A DNA stretch of 64,000 bases from Epiperipatus broadwayi (lineage: Eukaryota > Onychophora > Udeonychophora > Euonychophora > Peripatidae): contig JAQFVV010000317.1 in assembly GCA_028023455.1 (NCBI GenBank), forward strand, positions 62,001-126,000, in the 5' to 3' direction. The first letter of the stretch is position 1, and the number at the start of each line of letters is the position of its first letter. A model generated the notes under the pieces. The model saw only the letters and a program-made list of their open reading frames with translations. It was not told the origin of the DNA and ran no database searches. Shown here piece by piece: positions 25,801 to 37,900 of this stretch. The translations under genes and the position numbers were made by a program.

Positions 25801-25880
25801 ACTAGTAAAACTATGGAATTTTAACGCTCTCATGTTATCCACCATGTTTATGTTTTTTTTCCCTCCTGAGATCCTTTTTG
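22848..25880. other. AT-rich intergenic stretch
   Basis: No supported gene. A slightly GC-richer patch at 23030-23220 has short coding-like pieces on the minus strand (ACNDLHYCMENLTSVLKA), possibly another element relic. A perfect 15-bp hairpin (24136-24150 / 24156-24170) surrounds a 5-base loop. Confidence 0.45.
24136..24170. repeat. 15-bp perfect hairpin
   Basis: CTAACAATAATGCTT is followed after TATTT by its exact reverse complement. There is no T-tract or gene to suggest termination; probably incidental or element-derived. Confidence 0.7.
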
Positions 25881-25899
25881 GCTATGTGATATATATTAT

Positions 25900-26990
25900 T
25901 TTTCAATGTATTCCTTAGTAATATTCACATGTAATAGATCACAGATTGCCCATCTTTTTAAACTTAATAAAAATGAAATTATTTTCAATATAGTTTGGAT
26001 TGTCCTGGAATCTAATGTCACTGGCCATGATTTATTTTACTTTTTTCTTCCTTTACATATTGATTTATTTATTTTTTCTATTGACATAACTAATAATCAA
26101 ATATTTTAGTTTCCCAGTAAATCGCTATAATTTTTTTTCTATAAATATAATCCTTAATCAGAAATTTCTATTTCCATTGAATCCTATCTATAGTTTATCA
26201 TAAAAGTTTTTCTTATACTTAAAAATTAGATTCATTGATGAGAATCTGCTTAAATTTGTTTTCTACTCACAAAATTTTTGTTCAGGGAGACATTCACAAC
26301 TTGCATTTGAATATTAACCACATTTTTAATACACAAATATTTCCATTCTGTTTTTTATTTTAAACTTAATTTCAATTATCTGATAACTATGCCTTTAGCT
26401 TTATCATAACTGATTTTTCTACTATTTATATATCTATTCCATTTTAACCTTTCATAAATATGAAGATATTTAAAAGGCCAACAGATTTGATCTTCCTTAA
26501 TCTTACAATTATATTTTAATATATTATTTACATTTTGTCCCTGCTGTTTCAATATTTCTGGATAAAACATTAGTACACATATATACTTTTTTTTTCCATT
26601 GATGTAATATTTTTTTTAATATAATGATTTTAGAATACCTTAGTGAATTTATTGATTGTCATTTTTAGCCAGCAGAGATTTCCTTTCTTTAGCCATTCAT
26701 CTTACTGAAACTTGTTGCTATAAAATTTAGAGTCCTTAAATTGATCATTCTTAATTACTTGTTTCTTAAAATAATAATAATAATGAGTTAAAAAAAAAAC
26801 TTCAGCAAACTTTTTTTTCTACCAAAATAAAACTCAGTTACTTACTTGGTTTATATATATTCCAATATGTAATATATTTCTTTTCTCCAAAAAAACTTTT
26901 TTCAGCAAATATCATCAGCAGCTTGCTCATGTACTTCAAATAGTGCATTCTCATTGGTTAATTTTCCCATTTCTTTGATTCTGAATATTG
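25900..26990 (-). pseudogene. decayed coding region, possibly a BED-finger transposase relic
   Basis: On the minus strand, coding-like pieces occur in series. EMGKLTNENALFEVHEQAAD at 26985-26905. KNDQFKDSKFYSNKFQ-stop-DEWLKKGNLCWLKMTINKF at 26755-26640. A frame from 26570 to 26376 contains PEILKQQGQNVNNILKYN and KIKEDQICWPFKYL. SRTIQTILKIISFLLSLKRW lies near 26000. The F-DEWLK-----WL spacing followed by N-KVF resembles the start of BED/TTF-type fingers found in hAT-derived proteins. That resemblance is a judgement by eye, the cysteines are not intact, and frames shift repeatedly. Confidence 0.3.
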
Positions 26991-27604
26991 AATGACTTAC
27001 TTTTAGGTGAACTATTTATAAAAACAAATATCTTTTAAATATTTATTAATAATTTTTAAAAAAAACAATACTTTTTAGGAACTGAATAAAATACAATTAA
27101 AATAATTTTCATTCCATACAGACTAAATTCAAGATTAATCATATGAACTTTTAATCATAAAATTCCAAAAATGAATGTTAATCATTTATTTTAGAAATTA
27201 AATTAATATTTCACCAGAACCCATTATTGATAAATAATCCCAAATGTGCACTGACATAATTATTCATCTTTTTAAAGCATATTTTCTTTTATCAAATTAG
27301 GCTTGAACTCCCTTATTATTTTAATTAGTATCAAATGATTCTTTATTATGGAATATTATTAACTTATAGTTTTTTTTTATTTTATCATTTAGATACTTTT
27401 AAAAATAAATATCTTAACAAAATTTAACTTTTATACTAATTTAAATTAATTAAGTCCAAGTTCAAATCTTAGGGCAATTAAAATAACTATTATTTTTTAG
27501 AGTTTAATAAATAAATAGTATTTTATTTTATAAAATTTTAAATCAGGCTTACAAAACTTTATTCTCCATTTGTTTTTATGATAGGATGTACCAATAAAAA
27601 GGGC

Positions 27605-27673
<69 letters not shown>

Positions 27674-28590
27674 GACAGAACATTTTGGCATTATACAAAA
27701 ACAATAATAATAATATATTTGGACAGATAATTATTTTTCATTAATCTTACAAATAAAATGGGTGTAGTCATCAATTTATTTTAATAAGAGTAAAGTTTAT
27801 ATTATTTTTGCAGCTTTTAAGAAGCACTTTATCCCTTCTCAAGCATTCAGGTTTTTTTTCATACTTATTGTATTACATAAGCCTTTTTCTTAATTTAACA
27901 TGATTCTTTATCTATAATTACATTCTATTTATACATGTTCTGCATTTAAAGTTTATGATACATCTCTAAGTGATCAAGACTATCTTAAAAAAAAAAACTT
28001 AAATATTCATTTATTCTGATTTATATTTTGGTATGTAGTAATTAAAAGATTTTCATTTTTTTTAAATGTAAATATTAATTTTAACAGGAATTTCCCATGA
28101 ATTTTATACATAAATCTATGTAAGTAGGCAAAGGCATTTCTAACTGAAAATCATACCATTTAGTAACACTATTCATCTTAAAAGTAAAACAACTTTCAGT
28201 TTATAATCTAGAATATATGATTTCATATGGTAATGTCAGTTTTCACTTGGCATTTGCCTGAAACTAATCTATAAATTACATTAACAATTCCAATTAAAAT
28301 TAGTTTTAATTATGTGCATTATTATTCTCATTTAATGTAATTTACCATTAAAAGAAAATTGAATTTGTTAATTGATTTAAGTCCCAAGTCATTATCCTAT
28401 GTTGTCCATCTTACACTTGAAAATTTTATTTCAAGATGAGGTATTCTTCTTTGCAGCTTTAAGATTTTTGTTATATTTAACCTAGCTATCCATTCAGTAT
28501 TGATTGGTGGAGCAATATTTAACTTTGAGAATAATGTACCATATTAATGCCAATGCAATAACAATAACTAAAAACAATTATAATATTGAC
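26991..28590. other. AT-rich stretch with a long (TA)n
   Basis: Apart from the microsatellite at 27607-27670, nothing recognisable. It lies just downstream, on the minus strand, of the candidate exon at 28596. Confidence 0.5.
27607..27670. repeat. (TA)n microsatellite
   Basis: About 32 uninterrupted TA units. Confidence 0.97.
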
Positions 28591-28595
28591 TTCAC

Positions 28596-28659
28596 CTTTA
28601 GTGAGAGTATATCTGATGTCATAGTCAGCATGAGCTGGGTTCAGCATGTTCACTGTATC
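28596..28659 (-). CDS. candidate 64-bp internal exon of an unidentified host gene
   Basis: On the minus strand, an acceptor ending TTAAGGCAG precedes 64 bases that read DTVNMLNPAHADYDIRYTLT plus K in one frame, with a donor AAAG|GTGAAGT after it. Codon use and amino-acid balance (Pro, Ala, His, Asp, Arg) differ sharply from translated spacer around it, and no stop interrupts the frame for about 45 codons. Phase is 0 at entry and 1 at exit. I do not recognise the protein. If real, the window lies largely inside introns of a minus-strand gene whose other exons are outside or too short or diverged to see. The alternative is a fragment of an unknown element; only one copy is visible here. Confidence 0.4.
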
Positions 28660-28702
28660 CTGCCTTAAGTATTAAAAGATTCCATAGTTTGAGTAAAATT
28701 CA

Positions 28703-28774
<72 letters not shown>

Positions 28775-31700
28775 ATTTATTTAAGTAGACAAACAAAATG
28801 TTTAGTGAAACTACATTCAGTTTAACTCATAATTAGTTTTAAAAATAGACTTGAAAAAAACAATTCTGTTTAAAATCTTTTATTAAGATCAGGATAAGTC
28901 ACTAGCAATTAATTAGTTATGATGATATTTTTTTTTAAAATAACAAATAGTGCATTATTATTATTTAAAAATCAAACTTATTTTTATGAAAAATAAAACC
29001 ATTTTTGTTTTATATAGATATATGGTATTTTGAATTTTATTAAAAAATTTATATTCAAATATTGTCAGAATTTACCATTATTTGAATAATGATTTAAATA
29101 GTACAGATACGTTTGGAGAAATCCAAATGTTTCATTCACTAATTCCAGAAAAAAAACTTCTGGCCATAATATATTAAAATATATACCATAGTTTTAAAAA
29201 AATCTTTCTGATGTTGACACCTTCAAATATATTAACAATACCATCTTCTGTGATGTCAGCTGAAAAAGTTTTCAAAATTAAAATTTGTCCAAAAAAATAT
29301 GCAGTAATTTCACTTCATTAGTTATTCTTTCTATAGAAAATTAAATTGCAAATTTTATGAATTATGATCATATAGTGTTAAAAGCTTTGTAGCAAATAAT
29401 TATATTTATTTTCTCTATAAAAATAGAAATTTAAAAATGTATGCAAACATTTTTTCTTATCTCTAAATGTTTGAATCCAGCCCTGCAAAATGTCACAGCA
29501 ATTCTGCCTATTGGCCCAGAATTTATAACTTATCTATTATTTTAAAATCAAAGTAATGGTGGTAAAAAAATATTTCTGATATAGCATTATTACTATTTGA
29601 AAATCTTTTTTTCAAAAAATGAGGATTTTATGCTGTGATTAACTTTTTATCTAATAATATTTTCATTGAATGTAGTATTACTCTGAAATATGACTAATCT
29701 ATACTATTTAGAAATAACATTGAACTATAGCCTACATTATATTTTTTCTCTATCAAAAGTTAGATTTAAAGTAATTTCTAAAAATAGCTAACCTTGGAAT
29801 TTGGCAGTTGGCAATTTGAAATTGTGATACAAATAGTCTAAGAGTAATTTTATTAGCACTAGCATATTCCAGTCCTGAATAACATGGCCCGAGTGGAAGA
29901 AATTAAATTTCAGACTTATTAAAATATTATCTTAGAAAATATAACTGACACAGGTAGATCAATTTTTTTATCTGTAGTTCTTCGCACTTTTGCATATTTC
30001 TATATCAAATGTCTCACAGAAAAAAATATATCAAAATCACTATTTTGAACGTTCAGCCACAAAACCACTCAAATAATCACTTTATAGTTTAATTAAGAAG
30101 TAAACTTTTTGTTAGGTAGAAAACTTTTTTTTTTGTTTTCAGATCCAACAGTAAAAACAACCATGATCTCTGATTTAAATAGTAATTGTGGACAAGCTCA
30201 CTTTCCTAGTTAATGTTTATCTCATTTATAGACACTATGATACAATTAAAAGAATAAATTTATTAGTAGAATATAACTTGTAATTGTATTTTATAGATTC
30301 CTTTATAATGTTTGTGATTAATTAGCTGTCTTTAAAAAAAAAAAAATCCTTTACATAAATTGATAACACTAATAATTATTATAATCAAATATACTGCAAA
30401 GGAATGGAATCTATACAATATAGCCTTGAGTTTATAATAAATAGCTCATTCTAAATATTGCGGTTTTTTGTTGTTGTTTTTTAAAAAATAAAACGATATT
30501 TAGTATTGTCACTAGAAAATAAATCTTTTTTTTTTTTCTCTTTTTATTAAGTCGTCTTTTTTTAAAAAAAAAATGTATATAATGTACTGCTCAAGTATGA
30601 ATGGCTATTAAGGTTTCTTTAAAATAAAAATTTTATGGTCATTTGACTTTTGAGGTTATTAACCTTTCCCTCCCTAATTCTTTTATCCTCCCTTCCATCT
30701 GCAATACTAATTAAACTACATTAAAGTTTGTTTGGGATTTGTTTAAATTTGCTTTTTAATCTTTTGCTAATTGTATTTTTCTCCCTATTTTAAATCCTAA
30801 AAAATAAGAGTATAAGATTCACATAGAGTAAAAGCTGAAAATTATCTTTAATTCTTTGCTGTAGAAGCTGTAATTGATTTTTTTTTTTTTAAATTAAAGA
30901 TTTCATTATTAATCCAGGTCACTAAATTGTATTTTTTTTTTTTTTGTTTTTCTAAAAAAGTAATATAGCTTTTTTTTTTCTTTAACTCTTATCAAAGAAT
31001 TTTACAGTTGTGGCATTTTAATTTTTTTTTTTTTTCTAAATCACATTTCGTTTAGTTTTAATATTAGTTTTATTTATGTTTCATGCTGGTTAAAATGATA
31101 GATATTTCTATAACAATAACTCACCTGTAAATCATTTTAAGTAATTATATAATTATTCCTATCTTCATTAATGATTTTTATTTGTCTGAATTTTGTCAAT
31201 AAATAATAATAAAGTTGATGGCAGTGCAAGTCACTGATTTCTTAGTTATTTGGTATTAGAATTTTTATATTTTTTTTGTAGTATAGTGAATTATATATAC
31301 CTGTTTATTTTTACTTTTAATAAAATTTGTAAATCTTTGTTATATAATAATAGAAAACTTGATAATTTAAATTAGTCTATAAATGTATGTCTGTGAGTAT
31401 ATATATTTTATATGTTTAATCTATTACCTTAGTATTTAATATAAGTAGCTGAGATAGGCATATTTGAATATTATTTGATATCACTCTCTCTATATGTATA
31501 TTATATATTTGTCAAATTTACTATGCTGAGCACCTGAGAAGTCTCTGATTTTTAATCAAATATCTACTGTGTTAAAGCTGATTGTCTGTATTTTTTACAT
31601 GTATAGCAAGTAATTATGGGATATAAATTATAGATTTGATTTTAAACGATACAGAATGATCAATCATCATCTATTACATATTTATGGCTTATGTTATTAA
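28660..31700. other. AT-rich stretch, mostly featureless
   Basis: It contains a (TA)n tract and many T-tracts from 30.5 to 31.05 kb. A 71-bp open segment at 30143-30213 (plus), after a strong pyrimidine-rich acceptor, reads PTVKTTMISDLNSNCGQAH and ends in a stop. The other strand is open as well, so it is not called an exon. Confidence 0.45.
28708..28766. repeat. (TA)n microsatellite
   Basis: About 29 TA units. Confidence 0.97.
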
Positions 31701-31715
31701 TTATTATTTTGAATA

Positions 31716-31952
31716 TCACAATACTGTATATGTAAAAAATTTAAATAAATATATTTTATAGAATCTGTTTATAACATTATACAATATGTATATGTAAATT
31801 AGCTGACAGGAAATGTTTGTATATAGCGTAAATATGAGAGCTGGGATAAGTGCGATATGGATATTGTTTCCGACGTTGATTTTCTCATTCATAGGAAAGA
31901 GAAATAACGTTATTTTTTTTTTAGCGTTATTCTTATAATTGATTTTATCCAT
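31716..31952 (-). CDS. weak candidate 5' exon with a signal-peptide-like segment
   Basis: Starting at an ATG at 31952, the minus strand is open for 78 codons. An inner Met is followed by IHIALIPALIFTLYTNISCQ, a hydrophobic run ending in small/polar residues as at a signal-peptidase site. The later part is Ile/Tyr/Phe-rich and looks like translated AT spacer, so a splice donor near the Cys-Gln codons would be needed; I see none that is strong. The upstream sequence (to about 32420) is relatively CpG-containing and could be a 5' leader. It lies 3 kb upstream of the candidate exon at 28596 on the same strand. Highly speculative. Confidence 0.15.
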   Translation of the reverse strand: MDKINYKNNAKKKITLFLFPMNEKINVGNNIHIALIPALIFTLYTNISCQLIYIYILYNVINRFYKIYLFKFFTYTVL

Positions 31953-31959
31953 GTGTTAT

Positions 31960-34249
31960 TGCAAAGTAAGCTGCAGTTTATCCTAATGTTTTTAATTTCA
32001 AGTGATTCGCCTTATTTATTACTATTATTTCCAAAGTGATTATTGATAAGGTTGGTCCTTTGCTGTTCACGTGGCTTTTCGTGATGAATTAGAATGGTTT
32101 TCAACAGAGACGTTTCAAAGCTTAGTTTTTTTCCTAGTTCTCCATAAATCTTCCAAAGTATACTGAATTGCTCTTCTCTGGGGATATTCGAATCATTCTG
32201 GAGAACTGAACAGTAGATTGACTTAGTCCGTATTTTATATTATCTCAAGTATTTTTCTATTCCTCAACTTCTCTACTGCAAATTGGATTTTTCACTATTG
32301 TACTCCTAAAACGCTATTCATATTTAAACTCTAGACATTATAAATAATTTCTAATTATATCCTAGGTTTACTTTTAATAATTAATCATCTCATGGACTAA
32401 TGCTCTGAGTTGTCACAGGTTGATCAATTTTTGAAAACGCTATGGATAAAAAATACAGGATATTATCTTAGATCTCCATATTATACTATGTAAATTAATG
32501 TTTACCTTGATTTTGTACCAATAAAGTTTGATCCTTTTTTTTTAAAAAAAAAATTCCGTTATTTATCAATGATCGGAGTTATATTTTATTGTATTACTTG
32601 CGTTACTTTACAACTTAATTTATCTCTTTTTATAAATAAGCACTATGCATTATTCGCCATTTTTAAAAAAAAAACTTTTACTAAAAGATGCAATTTTATA
32701 TTGTATTTCTTTTTTAAATATCGTAGGTTAATACAGTTGCCTTTTTTATAGCACCATTCTTTCAGTAACTATCATTCAAAACGGCATTAAAATATTTTAA
32801 TAAATCTTTTCAAATTCACATTATGAATATTAATTCCGAATAACATTTCATTAAGGGTTAGCTGATTAACAAAACTCATTATCACTGAGCTACCATCCAT
32901 CATCTTATAAAAAAAAAGAAAAAAACTGGTGGTCGATGAGTTTAATTCCATGTTTTATATTATTATAATTAAGGTCTTTTTTTTTTCCTTTTACTTATTT
33001 TGCAATTTTAAATTAAAATCATTAGACTGAATAAACTGCAAGCATTTTCTAAAGGAAAAAAAAAGTTTTTTGTGTATAAGCACAAATTAAATTTTGATTT
33101 GAATTACTGATAAAAATGCTCATTAAATATGCTTTATTACAGGCTTTGGGAGTAAAAAAAAAGTAAAAGTGAAGCTTGATAATCCGAAAGCAGTATTGAA
33201 GTCATGCACATCACCATGTATATATATATTATGAATGTGATATTTATTAGAAATTGTGTTTTGGTCACTATTTTTCGGTATTCCTGGCTTCATTTAGGAG
33301 AATAATATTTATTTATTTTTTAAAAAAAATTTTTTTATCATTTATATATATGTGTGTGCATAATATATATATGGCTAATATATCTACTTCCATATTTTTT
33401 TTTAAACTAAGATTTGAAATTGAGATGAATTGTAAAATGGATGTTGTTAGTATATGTGCTACGGTATTATAAAATTTGGGCTAAGATGTTATATTAATAT
33501 TTAAAACACAAGCAATTAAGATTTTTTTTTTTACTTTATTTTCTACGTTTAATCTCTTTTCTGATGCATATTATGAGTTTGTGATGGACTAACATTCATA
33601 TGCCAAGCATCAATTTATTTATTTTTTATCATTGGAGAAAATATTATTTCAGTATATTTTTAACTGTTTGACTATTATTTATTAACACTATATATGTTAC
33701 TAATGTAGTTCATTTGATCTGTCTGAGCAAAATGTTAGCATTTCACCAAATGTTCAGAAATGTTTACTTTTAGATAATTTGGATTGCTATCTTCCGAAAA
33801 ATTTGTCTAAGTATCAGACAAACTTCTCATTACTTACTGATAACTATCTTAAGTGAAAATAAAATCTAAATTGTTCATATCAAGTCTACAGTATACATCT
33901 TTTTTTTAAAAGTTTTACACTACATATTCATATTAATAACTATCAATAATAGTATTAAATATGGTGTCCATTTTTTTTACTTAGAAATTAATTGAATCTA
34001 TGCTAATTGTATAAAAAACATTTCATATTTTATTCCAAGATCAAAGGAAAACTATTGAATAATAATTATATATATTTTCACAAACATTCTGTTGAAGGTA
34101 TTTAATTATATTTGAATTGCAGTGTAGTTTAAGCATATTTAAATTTTGTAGGTTTTTATATATATATATATAATACAAATAAAATGTTCATTAATTAATA
34201 AATAGTGTAATAACAATAAAAATTAGTAAATATAATGGTGATTATACAC
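31960..34249. other. AT-rich stretch with a mildly GC-richer patch at its start
   Basis: 31960-32420 has slightly more GC and CpG than its surroundings. 33143-33220 is open on both strands (plus: FGSKKKVKVKLDNPKAVLK; minus: HGDVHDFNTAFGLSSF), so the coding strand, if any, is undecided. Otherwise nothing recognisable. Confidence 0.4.
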
Positions 34250-34445
34250 ATCTTTCAATCTGCAGAAAACTGCCATTTAAATTTAAAAAACATAATGGAA
34301 GCAAACATCAACTCAAATCCCAGGATTCTCGAACTGTAATGTTAAGCAGCTTGTCTATTAATTATATTCATTTTATTTCTCTTTATGAAAATTGCACAAC
34401 TGAAGCAATCATTAAATCATTATTATTTTTACTTTTTACGTACTT

Positions 34446-34658
34446 CTATAATAATTGTTGCTCTTTTAATATTTTCTCTATACTGCATCTTGATTCACCT
34501 ATATGTGGTACCATACATCCACAAAAAATTTGGTAAACATCATTACTTATTTGCTTGACAGTTATGACACTTTTAGAATTATTCACTAACTTTTTAACAT
34601 TATTTATAACACAAAATGAAACAAAGACATCATTATATATATTTTTAAAAAATTTCAC
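34446..34658 (-). pseudogene. GIY-YIG endonuclease domain of Penelope-like remnant 2
   Basis: The open frame ends VYQIFCGCMVPHIGESRCSI EKILKEQQ. This fits VYxIxCGxC-x-YIGxTxRxLxxRLxEH: the first half keeps CGC, the YIG tyrosine is His, the catalytic Arg is kept (R of SRCS), and the Glu-His pair is Glu-Gln. In Penelope-like elements this domain follows the RT, as here. Not functional as read. Confidence 0.6.
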
Positions 34659-34688
34659 TTGAGAATTTGAAGTATATTTAATAGATAT

Positions 34689-35370
34689 TCATTTTTTCTT
34701 ATTAATCTTCAGCTCTTTTAAGTACTTATACTTCTTTTTAAATTGATATAAAATATTATTAATCTGTTCAATATTATAATCAACTTCAATCAATTCCTTT
34801 GCAAATATATCAATATTTTTTAATTTATCATTTTGGTAGCATATTTTTTTTTTTTTTGCAAAACAACTAAAACTTGCCACCTTATGCATAATTGGTACTT
34901 TTGATTTACACTTTATATATCCCCTTTTTTGTACTGGTTTGATTACTAATTTATAACTTAACACACTACTATCTATCTCTTGTAATAAATAAATCCAAAT
35001 ACTTAATATTTTTGGCCTGTTCTTTTGCAATAGTCCATTTCAAGCCATTCAAATTATTTAACTCTTCTACAAATAAATTTATAGTATTGGTATGTCCACA
35101 AACAAAAACATCATCCAATATCTTTTGTAAATTTTAATAACTTTCAAATTACAATTATTTAAAAGTTTGCTTTTATATGTAGACAAAACAAAATTGCAAA
35201 CTTGTGCAACAATAGACAGACTTATAGACATTTTATAATATCCACCTTCAAAAGAAGTAACAATGTTATCAGAAAAAATGTTTAGAGAATCAATAACAAC
35301 ATTTATAACATATTTACAAATCTCTTTACTTTTTAATGTTTGATTATGTTTATGTTTTTTTGAATTTAAA
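34689..35370 (-). pseudogene. Reverse transcriptase part of Penelope-like remnant 2
   Basis: Two frames cover the palm to thumb. The first runs about 35360-35135 with no stop (KYVINVVIDSLNIFSDNIVT, then the GGYYKMS block). After a frameshift near the LDDVF motif the rest reads through 35030 to 34689 with WTIAKEQAKNIKYLDLFI. Fingers and the N-terminal DKGN region are absent, so it is truncated or the 5' part has diverged beyond recognition. Confidence 0.65.
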
Positions 35371-35749
35371 CAGTAGTTGAAGAGGGTTAAGTACTTCTGT
35401 AGATTGAAAGACTATGTATAATAATTAATCACCATTTCATTTATTAAATTTTATTGTTATTCCAATATATTCTATAATGGAAAATAATTGATACAAATGT
35501 GAAGTGGGTCCTATATGTGCTTGATGATATATGGAGATAAATATGGCAGTGGTTTTTCTAATTGTTTTATATTTATAATTTATGTAATTTGTGTTACAAT
35601 ATACTCATATTAATTTGTTGATTCCAACAGTATAAATACTATTTCTCATGTTATAAATATCTTTAATCATATAATTTTTGATTTCTTGTATAATTTCTTG
35701 CACTAATCACTTGCTATTTATTACATATATATCTATCTAAGCTAACCTA
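35371..35749. other. AT-rich spacer
   Basis: I see no feature here. Confidence 0.5.
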
Positions 35750-37900
35750 TTGTACCGGTAAAATCACCATGCTTAATCACGCACAGTAATCCGAATTCAA
35801 ACCCAGTCCACGTCTAGGAATAAATTCCAAAATGCAAACCAAATTCAAACCCAAACCCCTGGCATGACCAACCGATGAACAACGCAACAATGGTACGTGG
35901 TTTTCCCTTTACTAGCTCGTCGGAAAACACAGACTAAATTACCCTACAATCAGTTATTCATATATATCTTATATTCGAGATATTGGTACGGTTAATAATT
36001 CAATATATATTTAAGTTGTCGATACAGACAGCAGGTGCTTAACTAGATTTCGAGAGTACTAAGACAAGAGAGACAAAAATAGATTAGATAAATTTTTAAT
36101 AATTATTGAAATCATTGAATACTATGTACAGATACGGTAAAATTTTCATACGTATATTTCTAATAATTTGCTACTAGTCCTTAATAATCATTTTAGACTG
36201 ATAGACAAAACGCATGCCAATATTTATATGTTTTAAATGGTCGTACGAGTTGATATGAGAATCAGAGTAATTTGAGCATTTAAAATATTCAATTACTATT
36301 TTATATTAAGTTGTTTGATTTTAATAGATTCAAACCATTACGTATACGGATAATTGGAGGAGGTTTTATATAAAAATATAATATAATAATGATGTACTGA
36401 TGGTTGCAGAGCTTAAGATATACTACAATAATAACTTGCGGTGCATTGACGGAAGACCGGGCGGCTTGTACTTTGACAAGTCTTAATGCCCCCAAGTAGA
36501 TCCGGGACACTACAACCAGCCGGGATCATTTTCGAACCCCGGTGATCCAAGAGATTATCTGGAGAAGAATTTCTTTCTTTCCAATTGGTAGTAAAAACGA
36601 GACGCCAATTTAGGCGAAGGAAAAGGCACTGCCACAGTAACATCGAGGAAGAGTGATCGGAAGTGGACTTAAAGCGAAACTATATAAAACCTTGATTATC
36701 TCTCCGTAACATTTTCTACGCAACAATCTGATATGACTATTCAAAATAAAACATAGTGAAATCAAAAGATCACAAAAGTAACGATTAATTAATTTCACTC
36801 TGAAACCCATAACTCCCCAGGTTGTTCGGAAGGTAATAATAGTAACAAAAATATTCACTTTATATTATTACTCCGTTCATATATAAAAAATAACATAATA
36901 AAAATTTAGACTTTATTTTATATTTGTTATTTGGAGCAAAGATTAAAATATCATTTTGACAAAATAAAAGGAACAATGCAGGTACTTGAATATTTCTCAA
37001 CTCACCATAAACGAACCAATTTTTTTAGTTCGATAAAAGAAAATTACTTTTAAAATGAATATACTAATAATACTATGAAATAAACTTTAATGGCTTTAAC
37101 TAGAGTTGAAAAATATTATTATTGGCATCGCTTTGTTTGTAAATGTAAGTAATAATAAAAATATAAGTATATTCACTAATGAATTACTATTAGGCACAAA
37201 ATATTAGTAAATTATCATCTAAAGACTAGAGCACAGAAATATTAGAGAAGAAATTTAATGACAGGCTTTAGTGTAACATTTTAACAAAGGAAAGCAAGAA
37301 ATTTACATGTAATTACCTAGATTAATTCATAACAGATTAAATAATAAAATTATTAAGCTTAGAGGAAAGTTAAAAAGTTCATGTAACAAGAGTTACCATT
37401 CTTCTTCGTCCGGCTTTTCTCCTTGCGGTAATGTTTATGCAGAACGTAGGCGCACATTTTGGATTCCTTAGAACGGCATGATTAATTTAAAGGTTGGAAT
37501 TGAGAAAACTGGAAGCACAGGAAACATTATGGATCAGCGGCTCGAAAGATTTAAATCGGCAGAACAGGGATCAGCTTCTTGGACTTAGCCCAACATTATT
37601 GCAATTTACCGGGCAACTTTTTAATCACAGTTGATGATTTCTCTGGCACAGCTACTTTGCTGTAGCTCGAGACGGTCTACCCACAGCAAAATCAAAAAGT
37701 AGAGTCCCCTAGTATATTATAACATAAGATGGCTACGGTTGATCACTCTGCATAGTTTTTGTTCATGACTCCGCCTCCTTTGATTTTCTGGCCTCCAGCA
37801 ATATCTAATTTTGACTATACAATTGCATTCGCCTTTCTTGATAAGAGTCCTACATTTCTCATTTCCATTGTTTGATTTACATTGATTTCTAAATTCAATA
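35750..37900. other. GC/CpG-richer island, unidentified
   Basis: CpG dinucleotides and GC-rich strings recur (TGTACCGGTAAAATCACC at 35752; GAAGACCGGGCGGCTTG near 36451; CGAACCCCGGTGATCC near 36534; TTCTTCGTCCGGC near 37403), whereas most of the window is CpG-poor. Minus-strand frames at 36413-36643 and 36610-36858 have no recognisable motif. TATATAAA-like strings occur at 36361 and 36680. The island could be an unmethylated promoter region or a recent LTR or SINE cluster; I found no repeated ends or tRNA cloverleaf. Confidence 0.4.

Larger units (their letters stand above)
34250..35370 (-). mobile_element. Penelope-like element remnant 2 (RT palm + GIY-YIG), 5'-truncated
   Basis: On the minus strand, 35290-35140 gives TSFEGGYYKMSISLSIVAQV followed by CNFVLSTYKSKLL, matching the GG-Y-M--SLS--VA- palm block. 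ILDDVFVCGHTNTINLFVEE (near 35110-35050) is the catalytic YLDD-type motif with both Asp kept. NIKYLDLFITRD and then KPVQKRGYIKCKSKVPIMHK follow in the frame 35030-34689. A GIY-YIG endonuclease lies at 34535-34446 (VYQIFCGC, then HIGESRCSIEKILKEQQ). The N-terminal part is missing; frameshifts separate the pieces. It is clearly better preserved than the copy at 17.4 kb and lies in the opposite orientation. Confidence 0.75.

Noticed and set aside
36520-36560. tRNA T-arm or SINE B box on the minus strand (GGGGTTCGAAAATG)
   Set aside because: The pairing bases enclose a 13-base loop instead of 7, and no D-arm or acceptor stem was found.
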